DNA from: Zygnema cylindricum
Taxonomy: Eukaryota > Streptophyta > Zygnematophyceae > Zygnematales > Zygnemataceae
Assembly: GCA_037447655.1 (NCBI GenBank)
Contig: JBBHKE010002210.1
Location: forward strand, 1-64,000
DNA: 64,000 nucleotides
Direction: 5' to 3'
Made by a program: the position numbers and the translations under genes. Shown piece by piece: positions 22,325 through 31,827 of the stretch. Every line of letters begins with the position of its first letter. The first letter of the stretch is position 1. The notes beneath the pieces were generated by a model. That model saw only the letters and a program-made list of their open reading frames with translations. It was not told where the DNA came from and ran no database searches.

Positions 22325-24106
22325 CTAATAACATAATTTATTCACTCTAGAGTACACCTTTTCTCTTACAAAGTGTAATCGTACATCCATGTGCTTGCTT
22401 TTGAAGTGATGACTCGGGTTAGAAGCAATGGCAATGGCAGCCTGGTTATCACACCAGATCACCTGTGGACCAACTTGCATGTATCCTAGTTTTTGTAACA
22501 TGGATTTTACCCATAAGAGTTCTTTGAGGGTCGAGCTTGCTGCCATATATTCTGACTCCATTGTCGACTGCGTTGTCACTTTTTGAAGTTTGCTGCTCCA
22601 GCAGCAAGTACCGTTCCCAATTTGTAGAACGAATCCCGTGGTGGTTTTCCGGCTGGGCATGTCGCCATAGCTTGCATCACTCCATGTTTGCAGCTTCACT
22701 TCTCCTCCGCCTAGAGTGAGTTTGAGATCTTTAGTTCCTGCCAAATATCTTAAGACTCTCTTTGCTACATCAAGATTAGATTTTCTCGGATTTTCTAGAC
22801 TCTTGCTCAGTACCCCGACTGCTGCAGCAATGTCAGGACGGGTACAGTTCATGAAAAATATTAAGCTTCCCACTATCTGTCTATAAGGTATTATTATCAT
22901 AGGATCATTCTCCCTTGACTCTAAATACTCGCTAATAATGACACCTGGTTCTCTCTCTTCTCCCTCTAACTTCTGCCGAAACTTCATTAGAGTTAAACAT
23001 CCTTTTGCCCCCCGCATTCCGTACTCATCTAACATGTTTCCAATAGCCTCTTTTTGAGTCAATTTTATTATTTTCTTATTTCTGTCCCTCTCTACCTGGA
23101 TACCCAAAATATGTTTTGCCTCACCGAGGTCTTTCATCTCGAACCGTGAGTTTAGAGCAGTTTTGATTTTGTTAATTTCAGCCATTGATTTGCTAATTAA
23201 TAGCAAATCATCTACATATACTGTTATATACACTATCCCATTTTCACCCTTTAGAACGTAGACAGAGTGATCAGAACTTATCCTTTTAAATCCTAGACTA
23301 GTCAAGAATTCATCAAGTTTTATATTCCACTGTCTGGGGGCCTGTTTTAGGCCGTACAAAGATTTTAGCAACTTGCATACTAAGTGCTCTTTTCCTGGTT
23401 CCACATACTTTTCAGGCTGCTGCATGTAAATGGTCTCTTCTAGTTCTCCATGCAAAAAGGCCGTTTTTACATCCATCTGATGAATTTCCATATCTTCTAT
23501 AGCAACTATGGATAGCAAAATCCTAACTGTTGGAAATCTTACAACCGGAGAAAATGTTTCTTCAAAATCGATTCCTTCTTTTTGATTGTACCCCTTCGCC
23601 ACAAGTCTGGCCTTATAGCGTTCAATGGTGTTATCGGGATTTAACTTCACCTTGAATACCCATTTGCTGCTGATCGCTTTTCGGTCTGGAGGAAGGTCCA
23701 CGAGCTCCGATGTTTGAGCCTCTATAATCGACTTCATTTCGTCGTTTGCCACCTCAATCCGGTGATTCCGCTCTGGTGATGAGAAGGCCTCTAAGATGGT
23801 CAAGGGCTCCCCTGAGACTGCCGAGTAGGCAAAGTGAGAGCTTGCTTGCAGACGGCTACTTGATCTTCTTCCCCCCGGAAATTCTGAGGCTGAGATCGTC
23901 GGATGTCGCGCATTGCGCTGATTGCGCTGGTTGCGATCCGTGTCTTGCGGATTGCGCTGGATGCTATCCGTGTGTATTGACTGCTCTTGATCCGTCTGGA
24001 CCCGAAGTTGGTGAGGAACATGGAGAGAGTTTGACTCCGGAGTTATTACCGGAGTTTGTGGAATCTGCGGGACAATTTCCTGCATGCAATCTAAGATGAC
24101 ATTCAT
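22325..24106 (-). CDS. Reverse transcriptase-RNase H of element X (593-codon open frame)
   Basis: An uninterrupted 593 residues. Residues 1-110 are a polar, Q/N-rich linker (RNPQDTDRNQRNQRN). From about residue 140 the RVT_2 RT begins ([29 protein letters not shown]), with YVDD at 23209-23220. The connection domain (IPYRQIVGSLIFFMNCTRPDIAAAVGVLS) follows. RNase H has TWSDASYGD, STMESEYMA and WCDNQAAIAIASNPSHHFKSKHMDVRLHFVREKV, so all acidic catalytic residues are present. In an active element this would be released by protease from a gag-pol polyprotein. Here frame breaks just upstream (24106-24159) separate it from integrase, so the listed ATG is simply the first Met in the frame. RT function would need rescue of translation. 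Confidence 0.85.
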   Translation of the reverse strand: MNVILDCMQEIVPQIPQTPVITPESNSLHVPHQLRVQTDQEQSIHTDSIQRNPQDTDRNQRNQRNARHPTISASEFPGGRRSSSRLQASSHFAYSAVSGEPLTILEAFSSPERNHRIEVANDEMKSIIEAQTSELVDLPPDRKAISSKWVFKVKLNPDNTIERYKARLVAKGYNQKEGIDFEETFSPVVRFPTVRILLSIVAIEDMEIHQMDVKTAFLHGELEETIYMQQPEKYVEPGKEHLVCKLLKSLYGLKQAPRQWNIKLDEFLTSLGFKRISSDHSVYVLKGENGIVYITVYVDDLLLISKSMAEINKIKTALNSRFEMKDLGEAKHILGIQVERDRNKKIIKLTQKEAIGNMLDEYGMRGAKGCLTLMKFRQKLEGEEREPGVIISEYLESRENDPMIIIPYRQIVGSLIFFMNCTRPDIAAAVGVLSKSLENPRKSNLDVAKRVLRYLAGTKDLKLTLGGGEVKLQTWSDASYGDMPSRKTTTGFVLQIGNGTCCWSSKLQKVTTQSTMESEYMAASSTLKELLWVKSMLQKLGYMQVGPQVIWCDNQAAIAIASNPSHHFKSKHMDVRLHFVREKVYSRVNKLCY

Positions 24107-24999
24107 TGTACTTTCTGTTGCTTTTGCTGCTCTGTCATTTTAAATAAATCTATGGAGTCTAGTTCATCCTTAACAATGATGTTTTAGCTACAACCATTTT
24201 CTGCCTTTCAAACACAAAGACTCTATAACCTTTTGAGTGATCATTATATCCTAACAGAATACTCGGTAATCCTTTCGGTTCCATTTTCCATCTATCTGTA
24301 GACGTATCCAATATAAAGCATTGACTACCAAAGACCTTGAAATGGCTAATATCTGGTTTGCCACCTGTCCAGATTTCGTAAGAAGTTGTTTCTACCGATC
24401 TTGATCCTATCCTATTCTTAATATAAACTGCACAATTTAGAGCTTCAGCCCAGAATTTCGGATCCACATGTTTATATGCGAGCATAGACCTAGAGCTTTC
24501 CGTGAGAGTTCTATTCAGTCTTTACGACACCCCATTTTGTTCTGGTGAATATGGAACAGTCAATAGATGACTAATGCCTTCCCCAAGTAAAAAGGTTTCA
24601 AATTCTTTCGATGTATATTCACCACCATTGTCCGATCTGAGCTGTAGAATAGATGAAATATGAAGTTTTTCAGCCCATGCTTTATAGTGTTTGAAGTGAC
24701 CAAACACCTCACTCTTCTCCTTCATGAAGTAAACTTTAGTAAACCAGGAGAAATCATCTGTGAAGGTGACCATGTATTTCATCCCTCCGACAGATGGAAC
24801 CTTCGCCGGACCAAAGACATCCGAATGAATTTGTTGTAAAAGTTTCGTTGACCGATGCTCAGACTCCTTAGGAAATGGCAATCTGTGGATTTTGCCTAAA
24901 GAGCAACCATCGCAAGTTTTGACCGGCTCATCTGTGATTGAGACACCCTCTATTTTTCCAGCAAGGACCATTTTCTTTAAACTATCATAGTTTACATGG
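24107..24999 (-). pseudogene. Integrase of element X (broken)
   Basis: On the minus strand, the core from 24971 reads LAGKIEG, CDGCSLGKIHRLPFP, HSDVFGPAKVPSVGGMKYMVTFTDDFS and LRSDNGGEYTSKEFETF. The first two catalytic Asp are present. The third residue, Glu, is a stop codon: QNGVS-stop-RLNRTL (near 24520), one base away from a Glu codon. The C-terminal part (24485-24159) continues normally with TSYEIWTGGKPDISHFKVFGSQC. A one-base deletion in the HKRLGHVN motif (about 25000-25015) shifts the frame from protease into integrase. Confidence 0.88.
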
Positions 25000-25852
25000 C
25001 CTAATCTTTATGACACAACTCATCTGAGTGCAAAATACCAGAGTACAGAACATCATTCTCCTTGTTATTAGCCATATCCATGCAATACATCTTGCTACGA
25101 TCTCTAGTACCTGTAACCGCAACCTTGCCATTTTTGCTAACAACCTGCCGACCATTTTTCAAATTAACCTCAAAGCCTTTGCTCTCTACCAACGACGTAG
25201 AATACAAATTTTTCTTAAAGTCTTGCACAAATAAGACATTGTGAAGAGTCCTTTCAATTACTTGTCCATCTACATCAACTAGTAATGACACATCACCTAC
25301 AGCACGAGTTTGGACACTCATTCCACAAGCATAATAAATATTTTTCTCCGGCGTTGCTTTCAGATTTTTGAAGATGGCCTTGTTCCAGCACATGTGGGCT
25401 GACGCTCCTGTATCCATTATCCATCCGGGGTCCTTCGCGCCCTCCATTGTAGCCGCCATAGCGAATAGATCCGTATCGTCCTCCGTAGAAACCGTCAATT
25501 TTTCGTCTTGGAGAGACGAAGTAGCCGAAAATAGTGCATTTCCACGAGGTGTAGTCCCCGTGAAGCCTTTGTAAAACAGGCTTTGTTGCCATCCCGGCCG
25601 GTATAAACCTGTATCGCTAGCTTTTTTAAGCTTAGGACAAAATTTGTATCCACGACCTCTCTCACTACAATAAAAACATGCATTGTTGAATTGTCTATTT
25701 CCACCTTGATTAAAATGTCTGAACTGATTATACTGTTTTCTTTGCTGATTAAACTGTCATTTTCTCTCAAAGTCTGAATTAAAAGCCTCTACTTGCTCAA
25801 CATTGAGAATATTAGATGTAGCTTCCTCCTCTAGTAAAATATTGATGGCTAA
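25000..25852 (-). pseudogene. Nucleocapsid zinc knuckle and protease of element X
   Basis: The knuckle near 25630-25680 reads CFYCSERGRGYKFC, with the CX2CX4HX4C spacing, but the His is Arg (CGT instead of CAT), so zinc binding should be lost. The protease site WIMDTGASAHMCWNK at about 25390-25430 is intact. The frame from SATSSLQDEKLTVSTEDD through to HSDELCHKD is open. It follows gag after a single stop. Confidence 0.8.
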
Positions 25853-26416
25853 CTATAAAGTCCAGCTAGCTTTATCTTTTTGTTTGAGCATGTCAGATGC
25901 TCCTTTCATACTACGAGGGAGACCCCTCATGAGCAATGTCGCCTGTTGAAAAGGAGGAAACACCCCACCTGCACAAGCATGTGCATCTACAAGGATACGA
26001 AATTTGTTAGAATATTCAGCCATTGTACCACCAGTGTACTTATAGTCCCAAATTTTTCCAGCCAATAGAAGCTCTTTTTGGACATTGGCCTTTTCATAAT
26101 CACTTTTAAGAGATTTCCAGATATCAATTGTTTTTTTCATCTTTATGCGAGACATAGCTAAGTCCTCAGATATACAAAATTTCAGAATACAACGAGCTTG
26201 CGTATTTTTCTTAGACCATGACGGATCAGATTCATCCAGCGAACCATCCAAGATATCTAAAAGATTGACATTTTCAAAATGTGTTTCCACCATATCCGCC
26301 CAGTAAACATACTTATCCTCGGAAAAGATAGGAATTCTTGATGACAGACCCATAACCTGTTGTTCTACAACCACCGGTGCAGGTGGAGGAGCAGCAGTAG
26401 TAGTAGAAGTAGACAT
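25853..26416 (-). CDS. gag of element X (187 codons, then a stop)
   Basis: It starts in the LTR: MSTSTTTAAPPPAPVVVEQ, then QVMGLSSRIPIF over the primer-binding site, then a UBN2-type gag core (YVYWADMVETHFENVNLLD, KSLKSDYEKANVQKELLLAGKIWDYKYTGGTMAEYSNKFRILVDA, FQQATLLMRGLPRSMKGASD). The TAG after SWTL is a nonsense change: the same frame continues with LAINILLEEEATSNILNVEQ. It would form the particle shell. Gag differs clearly from the MEVSEF type of A, E and F, so this is a different subfamily sharing the same LTR/gag overlap. Confidence 0.85.
   Translation of the reverse strand: MSTSTTTAAPPPAPVVVEQQVMGLSSRIPIFSEDKYVYWADMVETHFENVNLLDILDGSLDESDPSWSKKNTQARCILKFCISEDLAMSRIKMKKTIDIWKSLKSDYEKANVQKELLLAGKIWDYKYTGGTMAEYSNKFRILVDAHACAGGVFPPFQQATLLMRGLPRSMKGASDMLKQKDKASWTL
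26343..26357 (-). promoter_or_regulatory. Primer-binding site of X inside gag
   Basis: The minus strand reads GGTTATGGGTCTGTC directly after the LTR end AACAACA. The first nine bases match the initiator tRNA-Met half complement; the last six diverge. Confidence 0.7.
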
Positions 26417-27195
26417 GATACATTCTCTGAAGCTATCAAGAATCCTACAAAATAGCTGTTCTTAAGTGCTCACCAATTCTTATACAAGCATCCAAACCTC
26501 ACAAAACTCTATCAGAATATAGAGTAGCATAAACACTAATAACTCCCAAAGTTATAGCACAACTAACCAGACAATACTCAAGATATAATACTCAGAAGTT
26601 TCCCAAAAACTGTTTGCAGTTTTACTACTTGGAAGTCTGGATACATAATATGTTATGAGTCCTAAGTCTTATACTTGTGTTGAACTGGCAACACCAGTGT
26701 ACTTGAGAGGTACATCAAACTACCAAGCTACCACTAACTTGTCAAGCTACCATTGAGCTATCACTAAGCTACCATTGAGCTATCACTAAGCTAACTAGAA
26801 TCGTATCTATCGCAGTTGCTCTATCTTGTAAAGAATCACATTAAGAATATTAGACGTTGCGTTGTCCGTACGGACAATATCAAATATAATCGTGGTTGCC
26901 TTGTCCTGTCTGTGTTGCAGCTTCGCTGCTGCGCTGCTCTGCTGTTGTGTTGCTCTGCTGCTGCGCTGCTCTGCTGTATAGCAGCTGCTCTGCTGTATAG
27001 CAGCTGCTCTGCTGTATAGCAGCTGCGCTGCTGTATAGCAGCTGCGCTGTTGTATAGCAGCTGCGCTGCTGTATAGCAGCTGCGCTGCTCTGTTGTATAG
27101 CAGCTGCGCTGCTCTGTCTGTATAGCAGCTGCGCTGCTTTGTCTGTAAAGCAGCTGCGCTGCTCTGAGAGTGAAAGCTTTCCAAAAAAGACAACA
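26358..27195 (-). mobile_element. 5' LTR of X (838 bp)
   Basis: Minus orientation; bounded by the primer-binding site on the left and the TSD on the right. Its 19-bp extra length over the 3' LTR equals exactly one minisatellite unit. Confidence 0.95.
26979..27166. repeat. CAGCTG minisatellite in the 5' LTR of X, 9 units
   Basis: Nine units beginning TAGCAGCTGC, each 19-25 bp, in the start-proximal (U3) part of the LTR. Confidence 0.9.
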
Positions 27196-27200
27196 TAGTC
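27196..27200. repeat. Target-site duplication of X, right copy (TAGTC)
   Basis: Identical to 21256-21260. Confidence 0.9.
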
Positions 27201-27830
27201 TACTTTCCTTTCAACCCCTACAAAAAACATTTTTCTTTTCTTTTCTTCTTTCTTTTCTTCTCATAAATCTTTATGTTAATAACCGCATATTCAAAGAAGA
27301 CGGTTGGATAAGCTTAAATAAACATTGCATCTTGTTGATCACACAATTTATTTAGACTTTTCATAAATCCGAAAAATGTTTTTATCCACCTCATCTCTTT
27401 TCCATCCACACAGCATCTAATTTCCCTCTTGCAATTTAAAGAGCCATCCCCATCTCCAATCTGCAACACACACCTAGATGCTAACCCTTTTACATTCACA
27501 TCTTCATAGATGGAATCACTCCCATAAGCGATGTCAAAACCATTAACTCCCAAGTTCCTCATAAGATCTACGTCTTTTGTACTCATATTTTTATCCATGA
27601 TACTCACCCCATCTTTTGAACTTTACTCATTTTCTCACATGGAATTCTTTCCACTATCACTTTCTAATTTTATTCCCAATAAATGTTTCTCCTCCCTTAA
27701 ATCTTTCATTAAATATTATCTTCTCCCCTATCCTTTAAAACCCCTCTAGATTTACTTCTCCCCTATCGGCTGAATGCGCTCAAGTCTCTTTTTTCGACTA
27801 GTTTTATGTTTCCAAAATATCTAAAAAATT
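27201..27830 (-). pseudogene. ORF2 relic of non-autonomous element Y (RT-end/RNase H derived)
   Basis: The minus strand at 27314-27607 encodes MDKNMSTKDVDLMRNLGVNGFDIAYGSDSIYEDVNVKGLASRCVLQIGDGDGSLNCKREIRCCVDGKEMRWIKTFFGFM. It is collinear with ORF2 of element F (51038-51745) and, more remotely, with the pol stretch LDKELSPEEQKFM ... DITTWSDA ... SGYVLYVGDG of element E. Upstream lie decayed matches to the F linker. Stops occur in several places. Element X lies between this ORF and the Y polypurine tract. Confidence 0.7.
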
Positions 27831-28894
27831 ATCCTCATTATTTTAATTTTTCCCATTTTCAATTATGGATCCTAGATCTGACTTTCTCATTTCTAAGTCA
27901 TACTTTCTACATTCTTTGTCATCCTTATTATATCTAACTCCCTCAAGTACCTCCCTTCCCTTTACTTCCCTTATGCCTCCAAAAGCACACTGTTGTTTTC
28001 ATGGAATTTATGTGTGCTTTTCTATCTTCCCTTTACTACCGATGTGAAAAAGCTCCAAAATTTCTTCATCATCTTTCTCCTCTTCCCCTTTATCCTCCTC
28101 ATTCATATTCCAACTTCTAACTTCTTCGAAACAAAGATACTCCTCCATATAGGGACCCGGTTCCCTACAAAAGAAGTTATCCCTTTTTTTCAAAGCCCCC
28201 CTTTCTTTCCCTCTCCTTCTCTTTCCACCGAAATTTCGATAAAGATTACCTTTGTATATTTACCTCTTATCACGCTTCTCCTCGTCACCGTCATTCCCCT
28301 CATCATGCTTCCGCTAGTCACCAAAAGTTGTTAGTGCATTCACCCTGTCACTTCCCTTAGGAATCTCCAAAGTGCTTTCCCTCACAAGAATTATCCCCAT
28401 GGTAATGCTTCAAGTCTATGAGGAGCCATTCATTTCCTGCATACGGTTAATGACATTTTCGTACTCATCTGGGAGTTTCATGATTAGTGTGTTAATCTTT
28501 CTCTTCTCATATTCTACTTATCTCACACTAGCAAACTCAAAATATAACGCAAGAAAATCATTGCAAAACCCTATCATGCTACCGCCTTTATAAACATAGG
28601 CCTCTATTTTTTATTTTACTAACTGCTGCCTCTGTATACTCTCACTCTTATAAATTTGACTTAGTGTTTCCAAAATTTCTGAAGACTTGGTAAGTTTTAA
28701 AAGAGTGATAGCTTTGGACTTAAACACATTTTCTAAGTATGAGATATTTTGCTATAGTGATTTTATTCTCCCAAAATCTAGTGTTAGCTTCTTCAATTTT
28801 TGTTATAACTCCTACAAGTGCGACCGTAGCGGAGAGCCTAGCTCCCCTTACCATAGGTGTTCCTTTTCCTTTCTCCCTGACAGACAAAAAATTT
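27831..28894 (-). pseudogene. gag of element Y (broken, 5' end deleted)
   Basis: It matches F gag throughout: GTPMVRGARLSATVALVGVITKIEEANTRFWENKITIAKYLI (28860-28730), the LPDEYEN region near 28450 and, after the Arg-rich stretch, a knuckle FFCREPGPYMEEY (28190-28150) in which His and the last Cys are lost. The first ~85 codons are missing: gag is joined at about 28890 to the inside of an LTR, through a shared CAGGG. At the position of the F gag stop codon, Y has CAG. Confidence 0.8.
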
Positions 28895-29804
28895 TGACTG
28901 ACAACAACCCTGTGTAGTTTGGACTCCCTTGAGTCAGCAGCAAAAAGAATCACTGAAAATGGTCAAGTAAATTGATAGTTATGGCTGGCCAAAGTTTGCC
29001 ATTTATACAAGGTGCTCTCTGGGAGAGGCAGCTACTTACCCAAAATTTTCTAAGTCATATTCCCTCTCTAAAACTCTATCTACTGAAGTACGGCACCAAT
29101 CAAATTAGTGTGTTGTACAGAAAAGTACAGGTGCCGGTGTACTTTCTGTACGGCAATTGTACAACATGGCCAAAATGTCGACACGTGTCAAATCAGGATT
29201 AGTTCCTGTAATCTCCGAAATTCCCGTAATCCAATGTTATCACGCCATGTGTCATTTGACGTGGCAAATATTGTAAAACGCCAAAAGTACCTTTTCCGTG
29301 ATCGCGGCAACTATCGCGGCTGTACGATCAAAACCGGCTATAATCCTAGCCGCTGAAATTCGACGCGCAGTATTTGTTTCGCTATCGAAACAAATGCGCG
29401 GTATCCGTTTTGTCCGCGTACCGTACTGCGTACTAAATCAAACTGTATCTATGCACTAAGTAGCTGTTCGCCTTTAAACGAATTAATCTACATGTGACAA
29501 TTTATATATTTAACAAATACAATACATTATAATATGTATCCTAGGCCTAACGGTTAGAGCTAACGTCTAACGGAAATTGACGGACGGCAGGCACGAGGAT
29601 CAATTCCTCGGTCTGTCAAGTAACTTTTAGTATATATCTAATCTACCCCATGTATTCTCTAGTGAGCATTAGGCAACCATTGCTCTAGCTCCTTATCAAG
29701 CCTTCAGTGACTACAACAAGTGTGGGGGCTTGGAGAAGGGAGTCAAGGACAGACTGCCTTTGCTCTTTTTCTATAAAGAACTAGAAAGTACTCAAATATC
29801 AACA
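28895..29804 (-). mobile_element. LTR (F-type), truncated at its end, adjoining Y gag
   Basis: It is almost base-for-base the LTR at 50060-50977 (for example GACAGACAAAAAATTTTGAC). The start TGTTGATATTTGAG lies at 29804 (minus strand). It includes a well-paired tRNA-like unit (29541-29619) and a hairpin (29670-29745). Confidence 0.8.
29541..29619 (+). other. tRNA-like unit in LTR, antisense to the element (type example)
   Basis: An A-box-like CCTAACGGTTAGAGCTAACG is followed by a 9-bp stem, TTGACGGAC with GTCTGTCAA, that encloses a T-arm of 5 bp and 7-nt loop, CGAGG-ATCAATT-CCTCG. TTTT follows about 8 bases later. The whole resembles a Pol III gene (A-box, B-box, terminator) with class-II tRNA spacing. 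It is not a functional tRNA: acceptor stem and anticodon arm are not convincing. Confidence 0.55.
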
Positions 29805-29961
29805 GCAGCCATGGCTCTAGCTTCCTCTCCAACGTTCAGTAACTGTGACAAGTGTGGGGGTGTGGGGGTTTGGAGAGTGGAGCGAGAGGCAGGCTGCCTT
29901 TGTTGACTTCCTCTTATTGATTAATCCTTTATTCAGACTAGAAGTTACATACATTTCAACA
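29805..29961 (-). mobile_element. LTR start fragment (Y-type)
   Basis: A second hairpin copy (29806-29895) and LTR start (TGTTGAAATG at 29961, minus strand), matching the Y 3' LTR at 21095-21241 rather than the adjacent F-type LTR. Two LTRs of different type are thus fused at the CAGCCATGGCT edge of the hairpin. Confidence 0.7.
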
Positions 29962-30722
29962 AAAGTATTTAGGACTTAGTCGTTTTTGGACAACTCTATC
30001 TTGTGTTAGAGGGCAAAACTTTCGGTGAAATATTGTTCTCATTTGCTGGAGTGCTCTCTTCTTCTTATCTTTGATTCCACATATTACATTGATCTTTTTT
30101 CTACTATCTTGTTTATCGATCCTTACTATTCCAAATATCCGGTGATTGTTTCACGGATACACGTGAGGACCTATGTGACATGCGGCAAATCATCTACGGT
30201 GCCGAATTTGGTAAATGGATGGTAGACAGAGACCGCTGACAAATATTGACGAAGAAAGACCGGAGTCAAGTTTGGATGACTCGTTGTGTATGTTTTATGT
30301 ATGTGTAAATATTTGGTAGAACATTGATTTTTCCATTTGTTACTTAGTTGAGTAATGTAGAACTAGACAATTTTGACATACCTTTATTAAATCAGATATA
30401 TCCACATTTGTAAATTTAGGTGGTAGCTAGTGTAAGGCTAGTATGCCTCCATACTTTGAACGGCAAGTGATTGGACGACAGATTCAGATTGAAGTCTTTG
30501 AGTATATATGCGTATGACTTAGTTTTTTTGTAGATAGTAATACTTTGGTATCCAAAATAATGTTCATTATTTTGTTTTTGATAAATTTAACTGAGGATTG
30601 CTCTTTGTACTCATGTATTATTTCTTTGAAAAGTTGCATGTGGTTTTTTTTATTTTTTGATCTACATTAGGGTATATTTTTAGACATATCGTGTGTCTAT
30701 TTTTTGTTTTATTGTTTTTGCT
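29962..30722 (+). mobile_element. LTR fragment of the X/U subfamily
   Basis: Plus orientation; it shares with 13161-14285 and the reverse complement of 49400-49800 the block GTGCCGAATTTGGTA, the AACATTGATTTTTC-like region, TATGCCTCCATAC and the ACTGAGGATTGCTCT tail. It is cut on the right by ORF relic Z. The ends are not preserved. Confidence 0.6.
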
Positions 30723-31827
30723 AAGGATTTTATCCACCTCATCCGTTTTTCATCCGAGCAAAATCCAATTTCCCGCTTGCAATTTATACATCCCCAATCT
30801 GCAACACATACCTATATGCTAACCCTTTAACATGCACAACTTCATAAATGACATCACACCACCAAGTAGTGATGTCAAATCCACCCTCCAATTTTATCCA
30901 AAAACCACTATAACCTTCTAAGGTTCTCATAAAACTATCCATTTCCTCCTCTCCGGTGGGAGGCAGAAAATACCAATCCGGCTCCTCTACACGGTATGGA
31001 GCCGGTTGAATAGGCCCCAATTGGCCCGGAAGAGCCAAAACGAGCGCTCTTTTTCGGTTTGGTGAAGGAGGTTGCATGACAACCTTATCATCACTTACAA
31101 ATTCATTTTCTTTCCGTCTATCGGAGCTTTCCAAACTTTGATCATCCTCGGTCGATTTTTCCTCTACAAACTTTGTCACCCGAATGTCGGTGGGATCAAA
31201 TTGTTCGGGCGATTTTTCCTCCTCGGGTGGTTCACTTCCGTCCACAATACTTTCGTCATCCCCGGAACAAGATAGGAAGTAATCCTCATCATCTTCCCAT
31301 TTCTTTTTGTTTCCCCTTTCGACCTTATCTAATTGTAAGTCACCTCTTTCGAGCGATGACACCACCCTACCCCTCTTCCTTACTTTCCTTTTTCCTCGTA
31401 ACTCTTGTTCGCCATCATTTTCACTTCCCTCCTCGCCCGCTAAAACCCCTTCCTTTACACCCTCTTCTTTTACTACCCTTTCTTCTCTTACATCTTTTTC
31501 TAATCCTTTTTCTCCTCCCTTATCCAATTCCCATTTTTCCTCCCCTATTACGCTCGCTAAATCGCCTTCCTTTACACCCTTTTCCTCTATCACCCTTTCT
31601 TCTCCTACCTCTTTTTCTCCACTTCCTTCCTCATTCGATGCCCATTTTTCCTCCCCTACCAAGCCCGCTAAAACCCCCTCCTTTACACACTCTTCCTTTA
31701 CCGCCCTTTCTTCTCCTACCTCTTTTTCTAATCCTTTTTCACTTCCCTCCTCATCTGATTCCCCTTTTTTCTCCCTTACCACGCCCGCTAAATCGCCTTC
31801 CTTTACACCCTCTTTCCCTATGACCCT
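30723..31827 (-). pseudogene. Acidic-repeat ORF ending in RNase H-like relic, element Z
   Basis: An open frame of 332 codons (31782-30784). The N-terminal ~125 residues are three to four imperfect ~35-residue repeats (GLEKEVGEERAVKEEG-VKEGVLAG-EEGS-type), strongly acidic and basic, likely helical. An acidic, Ser-rich middle (SCSGDDESIVDGSEPPEEEKSPEQ) is followed by the C-terminus EEEMDSFMRTLEGYSGFW...GGFDITTWWCDVIYEVVHVKGLAYRYVLQIGDV, which matches ORF2 of F and Y. The frame stops just after QIGDV, but homology to Y continues for about 60 bases. Both sides are cut by LTRs, so start and gag are missing. Function unknown; the repeats are not seen in the autonomous elements. Confidence 0.65.

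Larger units (their letters stand above)
21261..27195 (-). mobile_element. Element X: complete Ty1/copia insertion, 5935 bp, with TSD
   Basis: It has two LTRs (21261-22079 and 26358-27195) with TGTTG...AACAACA ends, primer-binding site, gag, protease, integrase, RT-RNase H and polypurine tract, flanked by TAGTC on both sides. It sits 14 bases downstream of the polypurine tract/LTR border of element Y, splitting Y. Coding parts need only a few changes to be open: a stop at the end of gag, a frameshift before integrase, a Glu-to-stop in the integrase core and frame breaks before RT. It is therefore the youngest element in the window, yet inactive. Confidence 0.95.
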
